Source: Anaerolineae bacterium
Lineage (GTDB): Bacteria > Chloroflexota > Anaerolineae > Aggregatilineales > Phototrophicaceae
Reading direction: 5' to 3'
Assembly: GCA_019912965.1 (NCBI GenBank)
Contig: JAIOHM010000215.1
Coordinates: 1-63,311 of the forward strand
Length of the DNA stretch: 63,311 bases
Shown piece by piece: positions 29,301-37,700 of the stretch. The notes beneath the pieces are model-generated. The model saw nothing but the letters and a program-made list of their open reading frames with translations, was not told where the DNA came from and did not search any database. The translations under genes were made by a program, and so were the position numbers. Every line of letters begins with the position of its first letter. Position 1 is the stretch's first letter.

Positions 29301-29767
29301 ATTGTCATACCGACGAACACGCCGGTCGGCGTCCCTGCCAGTTGATCAGGTGGCAGCGCCGCGTTTTCCAGCGCCTCCCAAGTCACTTCCAGAAGCATAC
29401 GCTGCTGCGGGTCAAGGCTGCGTGCTTCACGCGGGCTGATGCCAAAGAACGCAGCATCAAAAGTATCAACCGGTTGCTCGATAAACCCACCCCAGCGCGT
29501 GTTCATTTTGCCGGGAGCGTCCGGATCAGCATCATAAAACGCATCAATATCCCAACGATCACGCGGAATTTCGCGGATAGCGTCCGTTCCAGTTTGCAGT
29601 AAGCGCCAGAATTCCTCTGGCGTATTAGCATTGCCCGGAAAACGACAGCCCATTCCGATAACTGCAATCGGTTCGCTGCGTTCGCGTTCAACTTCTTCCA
29701 GTCGGGCGCGCGCCTTTTGCAGCGCTAGCAGCGCACTCTTTAAACGAGCCTGCACATCGTCAGTCAT
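23342..29767 (-). CDS. Type I modular PKS 'E', KS-AT-DH-ER-KR-ACP (KR Ser to Ala)
   Basis: A 2141-residue fully reducing module. Order: docking helices, KS (Cys206), AT (Ser654 in GHSVG, HAFH, malonyl-type), DH (His959 in HxxxGxxxxP, Asp1118), ER (about 1419-1722, HAAAGGVG), KR (about 1735-1920), ACP (Ser2050 in GLDSLMA), acidic helix and a lysine-rich end. The KR has Tyr1884 and the catalytic Lys, but the Ser expected 13 residues before the Tyr is Ala1871 (LFSAGAVLVG instead of LFSSxAxxxG). The KS loop usually reading NQDGxSNGLTAPN is NHGGFSSGFTVPN, so this KS is from a different subgroup than its neighbours. The ACP and ER are very similar to those of PKS C. The ATG overlaps the TAA of PKS F by one base (TAATG). 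Confidence 0.97.
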   Translation of the reverse strand: MTDDVQARLKSALLALQKARARLEEVERERSEPIAVIGMGCRFPGNANTPEEFWRLLQTGTDAIREIPRDRWDIDAFYDADPDAPGKMNTRWGGFIEQPVDTFDAAFFGISPREARSLDPQQRMLLEVTWEALENAALPPDQLAGTPTGVFVGMTMPDYIMMQANRIDLNVIDAYNVTGGILNPAVGRISYLLGLTGPCMVVDTACSSSLVAVHLAMQSLRSGESQVALAGGVNFMMMPDVTVSLSKAHMMAPDGRCKTFDARADGFVRSEGCGVVVLKRFSDAQRDGDNVLAVIRGSAINHGGFSSGFTVPNKLAQESLIKTALVNAGVQPAQVSYVETHGTGTSLGDPIEVRALVGALREGRTADNPLMLGSVKTNVGHLEAGAGIVGLIKLVSALHYQEIPPHLHLQELNPYIAWNDMPITIPTQRTPWTGSRIAGVSSFGASGVNAHVVLESAPIVESTGELAQHPQQVITLSARSENALRMLAGRYADYLGENPSATLADIAFTSNMGRTHLPFRVAFTAENIEQFGQQVTAFAAGEQVNGVNSGYVPDSSQQKTAFLFTGQGAQYAGMGRQLYETQPVFRAVLDQCDELLRPHLDKPLLSVIFAEDSETASLLDQTAYTQPALFALEYALAQLWLSWGIQPSAVMGHSVGEFVAACIAGVFSLEDGLKLIAARGRLMGALPAGGTMVAVLADEALVEAAIAPYADQVSIGVVNGPGNLVISGHESAMKKIVEKLQAQGIKTRPLVVSHAFHSPLMDSILDAFERVAREVEYHAPKLTLISNVTGKPFAAGEVPNAQYWRNHIRAAVQFKSAMETLHDQGYSIFLEVGPNPTLLGMGRNCVPDDYGVWLPSLRKSKDDWGQLLNSLGGCFVNGLPVDWASYYQGYQGHKIALPNYPFERRKYWIGSEMLRRAGSASVAAGALHPLLGGKLRTASKDTIFETRLDTASIPFLADHGVRGDVVVPATAYIEMALAAGATLLNTSSLAIDDLIIREALILPEGGKAVQTIVGGDGSFQIFSLDEGADEWRLHASGRVNTAETNGLIVDLDTLRAKLPEQISAEMHYERVAERGMHFGPSFRGLAQVWKGETQTLGEIILPEQVNPSGFHIHPVLLDACLQAVGVALPEGTYLPLSLESLRLYHTAETGLWSHVTVRPINNPEVVTADVQLLAEDGHLIGEIQGIAFKRIAAGSTASIDDWLYEVAWREKPLEASNIDIAGRWLLLANDQNIAADLAKRLGKDVFVARWDSDFHRNANTFTLNPDQPDHFERMLQEVGVLRGVIHLSDANENQQPVKIALYLTQSLIKTGLTPKLWLVTQLAQSVNGEQPELWQSVLWGLGKSIALEHPELNCTRVDIADTTDVDALFAELFSGDDEDQVALRAGKRYVARLVKAKTAQSEQLLDGQPFQLSIPTPGVLDNLQLIPLTRREPSVGEIEIRVRATGLGFRDVLGALGMYPGGVDALGYECAGTVVALGEGVTKFRPGDAVIALAPGGFASHIITKAAFATLKPETLTFEESATIPSPFVTALLGLNILAGMKEGDKVLIHAAAGGVGLAAVQLAQRAGAEIFATAGSDEKRTMLKSLGVQHVMNSRTLDFADEISAITGGSGVDIVLNSLSGDFIAKNVEVLADGGRFVEIGKRDIWTHERMSLVRPDVMYHIVDPSMLDADLSLAQSIMNDLHDLFSTGQLLPLPMHIFPMQEVVDAFRYMAQAKHTGRIVVTQPADDVLSIHDDATYLITGGLRGIGLEVARWLAGHGAKHLVLVGRSAPASEAESVLNELEATGVQIAVFQADVSQVENLETVFSQIAQHMPPLKGVIHCAAVFEDGLLAGQDWDRFERVFAPKVDGSWNLHLLTQELPLDFFVLFSAGAVLVGSLGQGNYMAANAFVDALAYARRAQGLPGLAINWGAWGEVGAATGEKYAERLHAQGFQPFTTEEGLWALGEAMRRSDLPPQISLLKADWRRFVAQLPAGKLFFLELASRSVPAQTKTEATGGSDLLRRLTDAAPSTRKSMLVEHVRLQAIKALGLDASFAIDPRQPLQTLGLDSLMAVELRNLLGNGLGLKRSLPATLVFDYPTTDALAEYLLKQLFADETVPAKAVPEVDQRHEAVDELAQMSDAEAEALLLEELNSLTTKKKK

Positions 29768-32700
29768 TACTCGTCTCCGGTGAGTTTATCAAGCGCCGCC
29801 AATTCATCATCCAGCAGCGCCATAAGTTCAGCATCCGTCATATTATCAAGTTTCTCAGCATCATCCGCTTTAGCCACCGATACCGATTCGGCAGCTTCTG
29901 TGGTTCCAAGTTTGAATACTTCTTGGGCGATATAGCCTGTCAGTCCCTCAACCGTTGGATATTCCAGTGCCACTGTCGGTGGCAGCAAACAGCCCAGTTT
30001 ATTTTCCAAACGGTTACGGAGTTGTACGCTCATCAAGGAGTCCATGCCCATTTTGAAGAAGCCGCGCCGTAAATCCAGCGCCGAAGCCGGACTGAAGCCT
30101 AACACAGAAGCCACTTCATCACGCACGGCTGTCAAAACCAGATTGTAACGTTCACTAGCAGGTGCAGCCTCCAAGACTCCCACAAAATCAACTTGGTTTG
30201 GAGAGGTTTCAACTGTCGCTCCAGCCACATATCCAAGAAATGAACGCCCCTCATATTGTGGCGCAAAAGCTGTCCAATCCACATCCGCCACAATCGTCTG
30301 AGCAGCACCAACTCTAAGTAAATATGGGAGCGCAGCGGCAGCCAGTTTAGGATTCATCATCTTCAAACCGATACGGCTGAAATATTCGCCCATCTCCGCC
30401 GCCAGACCAATTTCACCCCATGCACCCCAATTGATGGTCAGTGCTGGCAAACCTTGTTCATGCCGATACAGCATGAGTGCATCCATTAGCGCGTTAGCTG
30501 TCGCATAATTGGCCTGCCCCGCCGAACCCAGTGCTGATGCGAATGATGAAAAGGTTACAAAGCAATCCAGCAACAGGTCTTTGGTCAATTCGTGAAGATT
30601 CCAGGTGCCAGCTACTTTCGCTGTCATCACCCGTTCAAAACGTTCAGCATTCTGGCTCAACAACGGTGCATCATCCAAAACCGCCGCCGAATGAATTACC
30701 CCGCGCAGGGGTGGCATGTTCGATTGAATATCTGCAAACACGCGCGACAGTTCATCATAACTGGAAACATCAGCACGAGCGACAATAATTTGTGCACCCT
30801 TTTGTTCGAGTTTGTTCAGGGTTTGTTGTGTGTCTGGCGATGCGCCGCTGCGTCCCATCAGCATCAGGTGTTTTACGCCCTGCTCCACCAGCCACTCTGC
30901 AAACAGCAAGCCTAACCCGCGCAAACCGCCTGTAATCAGATAAGTGCCATCTGAATGCCACTCAAACGGTGTTGCATCAGAAGCATATTCTGCCTGCTTT
31001 AAACGTGCCACATAACGCTGACCATCAGTATCATAAGCAATCTGGTCATCCGTACCCGATTGGCTGATTTCCTTCAGAAGCAAAGTCACACTATTTGCCA
31101 AGTCCTTTACATCCGGCAAATCGACTAATCCGCCCCACAAATTCGGATATTCCAATGCCACCACACGCCCAAAACCCCACAACCCTGCCTGAGCAATACC
31201 CTGCAAAGAGGTTGGATGCTGTGAGCCGCGCGTCACCAGCCACAATTTTGACTGCGACGACCACACCTGGCTAGCTAACACTTGTGCTAAATACAAAGCA
31301 CTTTCGCGGGTGAAGACGCTATTATCATCTAATGATGTAGTATCCAATCCCCACAAATAAACAATATTGCGACAGGGTTCACCAATATCCGCGAACAGCC
31401 TTTTGAAATCGTCCAGTGCTGATGGATTAAGGAGATAATTCCCATCATCCGTACGTCCATATTTATCAGCCGCAAAAACTGCTGTATAACGAGCATTCTG
31501 CGCTGCCAGAAATTCAGCTATCGCTGCGCCTACACCCTTACCATCTGCAAAAATTAGCCAGTGACCGGAGTCAATGCTGGTTGCAGATTCTTTCGCCTGT
31601 GCCTCCCATACAGTCTGGTACAACCAATCTGTCCGCACCTGTTCCAATCGCAACTGTCCACTAGCATGCAGTAGCCATTCGGTTTCATCAATCTCACGGC
31701 TGAAAATCTGGAATGCAGGGGTTTCTTCCCCTTCGCTGCTAAGGGTTATCTGCAATGCACCATCAACGCTGTATGCCAGATCAAGTGGCTCATGGATAAC
31801 CAATTCGCTAACTTGATGTCCTTTTTCACCATAAACTGCATCTGCTGTAGCGAGTACCAGTGCCGTAAATAATGCATCAGGGGATGTACCCACCTGCTCT
31901 GTTACATAACGACGGAATCGCGCATCCAGCCGATTCTCCCAGATGATTAATCCCGGTAGCTGTGCCAGTTCCGGCAACCGCTGCCCAATCAATGGATGCC
32001 CACCACGCATTGACCAATTGTTTTTTGCTTCGGGCTGCTCAATCCAGAAACGTGTTTTCTGCCAGGGATAATCTGGCAATCGCACTGGGATCATTTTTTC
32101 CGGGTACAAACGTGACCAATCAACCGCATATCCCGTCGTGTACAGCGCCCCCAGAGCCGACCGCATCACGACCGCATCATCTTGCTCACGCAGCATTGAC
32201 GCAACTGTATGCCCCGCTTTCCCCACATGATGGAACATGTCCTCCACCGCCGAAAGCAATACCGGGTGTGGGCTGAGTTCGATAAATACCATATGCTCAT
32301 CCATCAACAAGCGTTCCACCATATTACTGAACAACACAGGTTGCCGCAGATTTCGTCCCCAGTAGTCCGGTGTAAATGTGCTGCCATCGCGCACATCACC
32401 ATCAACCGTCGAATAAATCGGAAGATTGCCGGTCTGTGGTTTCAACCCCGCCAGCAATTTGACCAGTTCAGGTCGCAGAGGTTCCATCTGCGGGCTGTGT
32501 GACGCCACATCCACCTTCACCGGGCGACAGAAAATATTCTCCATCCGCAGTTGGTTCATTACTGTTTCCAACGCGGCAGGTTCACCAGAAATCACCGTCG
32601 AACGCAGGCTGTTGCTAACAGCAATCGAAAGTTTATCTTCATAGCCCTTTAATCGTGTCCGGGTTTGTTCAGCCGAAAGCCCAATGACCGCCATCGCGCC

Positions 32701-34764
32701 CTGCCCACTGGTGCGTTTCATCAACTGACTGCGATAGCAAATCACTTTGGCGGCATCTTCCAGACTCAAGACTCCAGCGACATATGCCCCAGCCACTTCA
32801 CCCAGACTGTGTCCCAGAATCGCATCCGGTTCTACGTCCCACGACTGCCACAACGCCGCCAGCGCAACCTGAATCGCAAACAGAGTTGGCTGGATAACAT
32901 CAATCTCGTTCAGTCGGGCTTTGTCTTCTGGCAAGTCAAGCTGTTCCAGCAGCGACCAATTCACCAGCGGATGGATAGCAACTTCACAGGCTTCCATCGC
33001 CTGACGAAACACAGGCTCACTCGCCATCAGTTCGCGTGCCATGCCAATCCACTGCCCACCCTGCCCCGGAAAGACAAAAACGACTTTCAATGCCACATCT
33101 GGGTCTTTTTGACCAACTGCCACACCTTGCGCGATTTCACCGACTGTATAAGCACTTAATTTTTCTGCCAATTCAGCATGAGTGCGTCCAGCAACAGATA
33201 AGCGGAATTCATGCTGACTACGCTTCAATGTCGCTGTATAGCCGATTTGCCGCAACGGAATTGCATCAGCATGTTTCAAAAACTCGCTGTAGCGTGCGGC
33301 TAGTTCCTTAAGCGCGTCAGTCGTATGTGCCGAAATCGGCAGCGCCACCGCTTCATTGTCGGCAGCTAAATTGGATAAGGATTGGGGTTCGTATTCTTCA
33401 ACAATCACATGCCCATTCGTACCCGACCAACCGAATGAACTGACTCCGCCTAATCGCTTGCCTTTCACATCCCAACTTTGCATTTCAGTTGTGACAGCAA
33501 AAGGCGTGTTTTCAAACGAGATGTGGGGGTTCAATCCGGTGAAATGCAGCAGTGGCGGAATCGCTTTGTGTTGCAGCGAAAGTACCATTTTGATGAAGGC
33601 TGCTACACCTGATGCCCCTTCTAGGTGACCAATATTGGATTTAGCCGACCCCAACCATGTTCGTTCCGGCGCATTTTCGCCGCCCAGCACTTCAGCCAAT
33701 GCTTCCACTTCAATCGGATCGCCAAGCGCTGTACCTGTACCATGCGCTTCAATACAACTGATCTGCGAAGGTTCAACACCGCCATTAACCATTGCCGCCC
33801 GGATGACCGCCATTTGGGATAAGCTGTTGGGCGCGGTCAACCCGTTAGATTTACCATCTTGGTTGATCGCCGAACCGCGTATCACTGCCAGAATATTGTC
33901 ACCATCGGCTTCTGCATCCGAAAGCCGCTTGAGGACAACCATTCCAGCACCCTCGCCACGCACGAAACCATCTGCCCGCTGGTCAAAGGCTTTACAGCGT
34001 CCATCCGGCGCAAGCATATGCATCCGCGAGGCCGTAATGGTAAATTCCGGCGAAAGCATAATATTTACGCCGCCCGCCAGCGCCAGATTGGATTCTTTAT
34101 TACGCAGGCTTTGTACCGCCAGATGAATAGCTACGAGTGAGGACGAACAGGCGGTATCGATCGTCACATTCGGCCCTTGCCAGTCGAACAGATACGATAA
34201 ACGCCCGCCAACAACGCTGTGAGATGTTCCTGTACCAGTGTAGGTATCAATCGCTTCGGTATCCTGCACCTGCATCAGATAGTAATCGGTACTGTGGCTG
34301 TGGACACCCACATACACACCCGTCAGACTGCCCGCCAATTGTTCCCGTGTCTGCCCTGCACTTTCCAGTGCTTCCCAGGCCACTTCCAGCAAAAGCCGCT
34401 GCTGCGGATCCATAAACGCAGCTTCTTTTGGCGAAATACCAAAGAAGTAGGGGTCGAACTGGTCAACATCGCGCAAATAACCACCCCATCGCGAAGCAAT
34501 TTTGCCGGGAGCATTTGCATCCGCATCATAAAGCGCATCAATATCCCAACGATCTTTCGGAGTCTCGCTGACCGCATCCACCCCGTTCGCCAGCAGTTCC
34601 CAGAACTGTTCAGGCGAATTTGCCCCGCCCGGAAAACGACAGCCCATGCCAATAACGGCAATCGGTTCAGTTCGCGCCCGTTCGACTGTATCCAAACGCG
34701 CACGCAGTTCTTTAATAGCGGCCAGTGCCTTTTTAAGCTGTAAGAGCGTTTCGTCCTGCGACAA
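29767..34764 (-). CDS. Type I modular PKS 'F', KS-AT-(DH remnant)-KR-ACP
   Basis: A 1665-residue module. It begins with TTG at 34764, one base after the TGA of PKS G, with GGGA upstream. Order: docking helices, KS (Cys206), AT (Ser653 in GHSLG; motif VASH; FPGQGGQW N-terminus), a vestigial DH (about 918-1048), KR (glycine motif near 1275; catalytic Ser, Tyr1420; LDD motif, B-type), ACP (Ser1576 in GMDSLMS), acidic C-terminal helix. The DH remnant keeps the HPLIGQ entry and an LLHASGQL-like strand but lacks HxxxGxxxxP and the whole second hot-dog fold with its Asp. The module should therefore leave a beta-hydroxyl, predicted D-configured from the KR type. The AT belongs to the same lineage as that of G and differs from those of A to E. 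Confidence 0.96.
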   Translation of the reverse strand: MSQDETLLQLKKALAAIKELRARLDTVERARTEPIAVIGMGCRFPGGANSPEQFWELLANGVDAVSETPKDRWDIDALYDADANAPGKIASRWGGYLRDVDQFDPYFFGISPKEAAFMDPQQRLLLEVAWEALESAGQTREQLAGSLTGVYVGVHSHSTDYYLMQVQDTEAIDTYTGTGTSHSVVGGRLSYLFDWQGPNVTIDTACSSSLVAIHLAVQSLRNKESNLALAGGVNIMLSPEFTITASRMHMLAPDGRCKAFDQRADGFVRGEGAGMVVLKRLSDAEADGDNILAVIRGSAINQDGKSNGLTAPNSLSQMAVIRAAMVNGGVEPSQISCIEAHGTGTALGDPIEVEALAEVLGGENAPERTWLGSAKSNIGHLEGASGVAAFIKMVLSLQHKAIPPLLHFTGLNPHISFENTPFAVTTEMQSWDVKGKRLGGVSSFGWSGTNGHVIVEEYEPQSLSNLAADNEAVALPISAHTTDALKELAARYSEFLKHADAIPLRQIGYTATLKRSQHEFRLSVAGRTHAELAEKLSAYTVGEIAQGVAVGQKDPDVALKVVFVFPGQGGQWIGMARELMASEPVFRQAMEACEVAIHPLVNWSLLEQLDLPEDKARLNEIDVIQPTLFAIQVALAALWQSWDVEPDAILGHSLGEVAGAYVAGVLSLEDAAKVICYRSQLMKRTSGQGAMAVIGLSAEQTRTRLKGYEDKLSIAVSNSLRSTVISGEPAALETVMNQLRMENIFCRPVKVDVASHSPQMEPLRPELVKLLAGLKPQTGNLPIYSTVDGDVRDGSTFTPDYWGRNLRQPVLFSNMVERLLMDEHMVFIELSPHPVLLSAVEDMFHHVGKAGHTVASMLREQDDAVVMRSALGALYTTGYAVDWSRLYPEKMIPVRLPDYPWQKTRFWIEQPEAKNNWSMRGGHPLIGQRLPELAQLPGLIIWENRLDARFRRYVTEQVGTSPDALFTALVLATADAVYGEKGHQVSELVIHEPLDLAYSVDGALQITLSSEGEETPAFQIFSREIDETEWLLHASGQLRLEQVRTDWLYQTVWEAQAKESATSIDSGHWLIFADGKGVGAAIAEFLAAQNARYTAVFAADKYGRTDDGNYLLNPSALDDFKRLFADIGEPCRNIVYLWGLDTTSLDDNSVFTRESALYLAQVLASQVWSSQSKLWLVTRGSQHPTSLQGIAQAGLWGFGRVVALEYPNLWGGLVDLPDVKDLANSVTLLLKEISQSGTDDQIAYDTDGQRYVARLKQAEYASDATPFEWHSDGTYLITGGLRGLGLLFAEWLVEQGVKHLMLMGRSGASPDTQQTLNKLEQKGAQIIVARADVSSYDELSRVFADIQSNMPPLRGVIHSAAVLDDAPLLSQNAERFERVMTAKVAGTWNLHELTKDLLLDCFVTFSSFASALGSAGQANYATANALMDALMLYRHEQGLPALTINWGAWGEIGLAAEMGEYFSRIGLKMMNPKLAAAALPYLLRVGAAQTIVADVDWTAFAPQYEGRSFLGYVAGATVETSPNQVDFVGVLEAAPASERYNLVLTAVRDEVASVLGFSPASALDLRRGFFKMGMDSLMSVQLRNRLENKLGCLLPPTVALEYPTVEGLTGYIAQEVFKLGTTEAAESVSVAKADDAEKLDNMTDAELMALLDDELAALDKLTGDE

Positions 34765-34765
34765 G

Positions 34766-37700
34766 TCAATTCCCTTTCAGCAGATCATCGAGTGAGTCCA
34801 GTTCATCTGCCAGCATAGCCGCGATTTCGTCACGGGAAAGATTTTCTAATTCGTCCAGTACATTTTCTTGGGGTAGTTCCTCGGTCGGAACTTCCGATTT
34901 TACAGCATCCAGCGGAATGCCCAGCTTTTCACCCAGATGAGTTGCCAGTACAGCCACTGTTGGATAATTAAAAACCAGAGTAGCTGAGAGACTTAATTTT
35001 AGTGTACTTTCCAATCGGTTGCGTAGTTCCAGCGTCATCAAAGAGTCGATGCCCAAATTACGTAGGGGCTTTTGTACATCAACCCGGTTAGCCGCCAATC
35101 CCAAAACCTGCGCCACCTGTTCACGAATATGGTTTTCCAGCAGAGCTCGCCGCGCCCGCCCCGGTTCAGCCGCTTGCAGTTCCGCCCGCAGATCGCTGAC
35201 CGCAGTTTCCACTTTTTCATCAGATGTTGTTTGTTCACCGAGCAAATCAGCCAGCAGAACCTTTTGTGCTGGGTATGTTTTAACCCACTGAGTCGCATCA
35301 AAACGCATCACAGTCGCCTGCGTCATTTCGGAGTGCATCAGCCCTTTCAGTGCGGCCATACCTTCTTCAGGGGTAATGCTGCCCAAACCGCGTTCTGCCA
35401 ATCGTTCTCCACGATTCGACTGCGCAGCCGCCAATCCAATTTCCGACCATGGTCCCCAATTGATGCTTAACGCGGGTAAACCTTGCCCATGGCGATAACG
35501 GGCCAGTCCGTCCAGAAAGGCATTGCCCGCCGCATAATTGGCTTGTCCAGCCATGCCCAGCGTAGCCGCGACCGAAGAGTAAAGCACAAAGAAATCCAGC
35601 GGAACGTCGAGTGTAGCCTCGTGCAGATTCCAGGCGCCGTCCATTTTAGGTTGTATCGCCGTGCGGAAACGTGCCGCATCCATCTGAGCAATCGTGCTGT
35701 CTTCCAGTACACCCGCCGCATGAATAACGCCTTTTAGGGGCGGTAGTTCAGCTTGAATATGCGAAACCAGATCAGCAACCGCTGCCGGATTTGCAACATC
35801 CAATGCAGCAGTTGTGACTCGAACACCCTGCATTTCCAGTTCCGCAATCGACACACGTGCATTTTCGCCCGGTCCACGCCGCCCCACCAGCACCAGACTG
35901 CGTGCCCCTTGATTGGCTAACCAGCGTGCAGTTTCCAGACCCAGACCGCCCAAACCACCTGTAATCAGGTACGAGCTGTCATCCTTCACAACACCCTGTT
36001 GCGTAACAACTTGTGCATTACCCTGTCGAGGTGCAACCACAATTTTGCCGACGTGTTTCGCCTGTGCCATAAACCGGAAAGCATCGACCAATTCCGCTGC
36101 TGGAAACACCGTCATCGGCAGCGGATATAAATCACCCGCCTCCACCTGTTCCACAATTTCCCGCAACAGCTTGCCGACCAGAGCCGGACGATTCCGCCCC
36201 ATATGGTCGAAGTCGATGGCAAAGTAACTCAGGCTTTTCTGGAAGGGCAGCAATCCAAGCTGTGTGTTTCCATAAATATCACGCTTGCCGATTTCGAGAA
36301 AGCGTCCATACGGTCGCAGGATGCTTAACCCGCGCGAAATCGCCTCCCCCGCCAATGAGTTCAGAATAACATCCACACCCTCGCCGTCTGTGAGATGGAT
36401 AATTTCGTCGGCAAAAGCCAATGACCGCGAGTCCATTACATGTTCAATGCCCAGTTCATCGCGTAGGTAGGCCCGCTTCTCATCAGTTCCAGCGGTTGCA
36501 TAAATTTCAGCACCCGCCAGTTTTGCCAGTTGAATAGCGGCCAGACCGACACCGCCCGTTCCAGCATGAATCAACACACGCTCATTCGGTGACAAGCGAG
36601 CCAATTCATTCAGTGCATAATACGCCGTCAAAAAAACAATCGGCAGTGTTGCCGCTTCTTCAAAGCTGAGGTGTTTGGGCTTGCGGGCAACCAGTCGTGC
36701 ATCGGTCACAACATGTGTGCCGAGGCTGTCAAAAGCCATCGCCAGCACTTCATCTCCAACCTGCCACTCAGTCGCGCCATCGCCAACGGCTGCGATGCGT
36801 CCGCTGCACTCAATGCCCAGCGGCCCAACACCCTTTGGATAACCGGGGTAAATACCCAAAGCAGACATCACATTCATGAAGTTCAGACCGACCGCCTGTA
36901 CTTCAATCAAGACTTCTCCTAAACCGGGCAGTGGTGGCGTAAATGTTCGCCACTGCAAGTTATCCAGCACACCCGGCTCAGCCACTTCAGCCCTGAAGGG
37001 TTGCTCAACCGCACTTACTTCAAACTGTTCAACCGCGCCATAGCCCTGCAATAGATCCGAAAAGTGTCGCTGTCTGCAGATCAGGTAGTCCTGCTCAATT
37101 TCAAACTCGCGCACATCGAGCAATTTGCCATCAAAAAAAGCAGGTCGCAGTTGGGCGGGTGAAGTTTCACGTGTAATACCAACCCGTGTCGGCTTCAATT
37201 CTGGATGTTCATTCGCCAGCACAGCACCAAAACCCCATAATGGCGATTGCTCAATCCTTCCAGATTGCGTCACCAGCCACACACGCGGGTTTAGCCCTGC
37301 TTCGCTAAGCATCTGAGTGATATACATCGCACTAATTGAACCGAGTGTTTCTACCCTATGCAGCAAATCCAGTGTCACCGATTCGGAGGCAGCATCCAAA
37401 CTCCAAAGGTGAACAACGCCGCGCAGTTCGGCATAGCCATCCAGATTCAAATCGCGTAAAAGTTGCCGGAAATCATCGGGATTATTCGGATTAACCTGAT
37501 AATGCCCGGAACCCAACGATGCATAGCCTTCGCCCACATGAACAATCGCGCAGTTCTCCCCCCAATCAACTAAACCTGCGGTCAATTCGGTGCCAAATTC
37601 GCCGTTATCCGCCAGAATTAACCAGTTTCCAGATGCGGCTGGCTTGGACGGTGAATCATCTACACTCACCCGCTCCCACACCAATTCATACAGCAGGTCT

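Noticed and set aside
23342..29767. KS of PKS E considered inactive because its usual NQDG loop is NHGG
   Set aside because: The active Cys (DTACSSS) and both His motifs are intact; the loop change is a subgroup feature.
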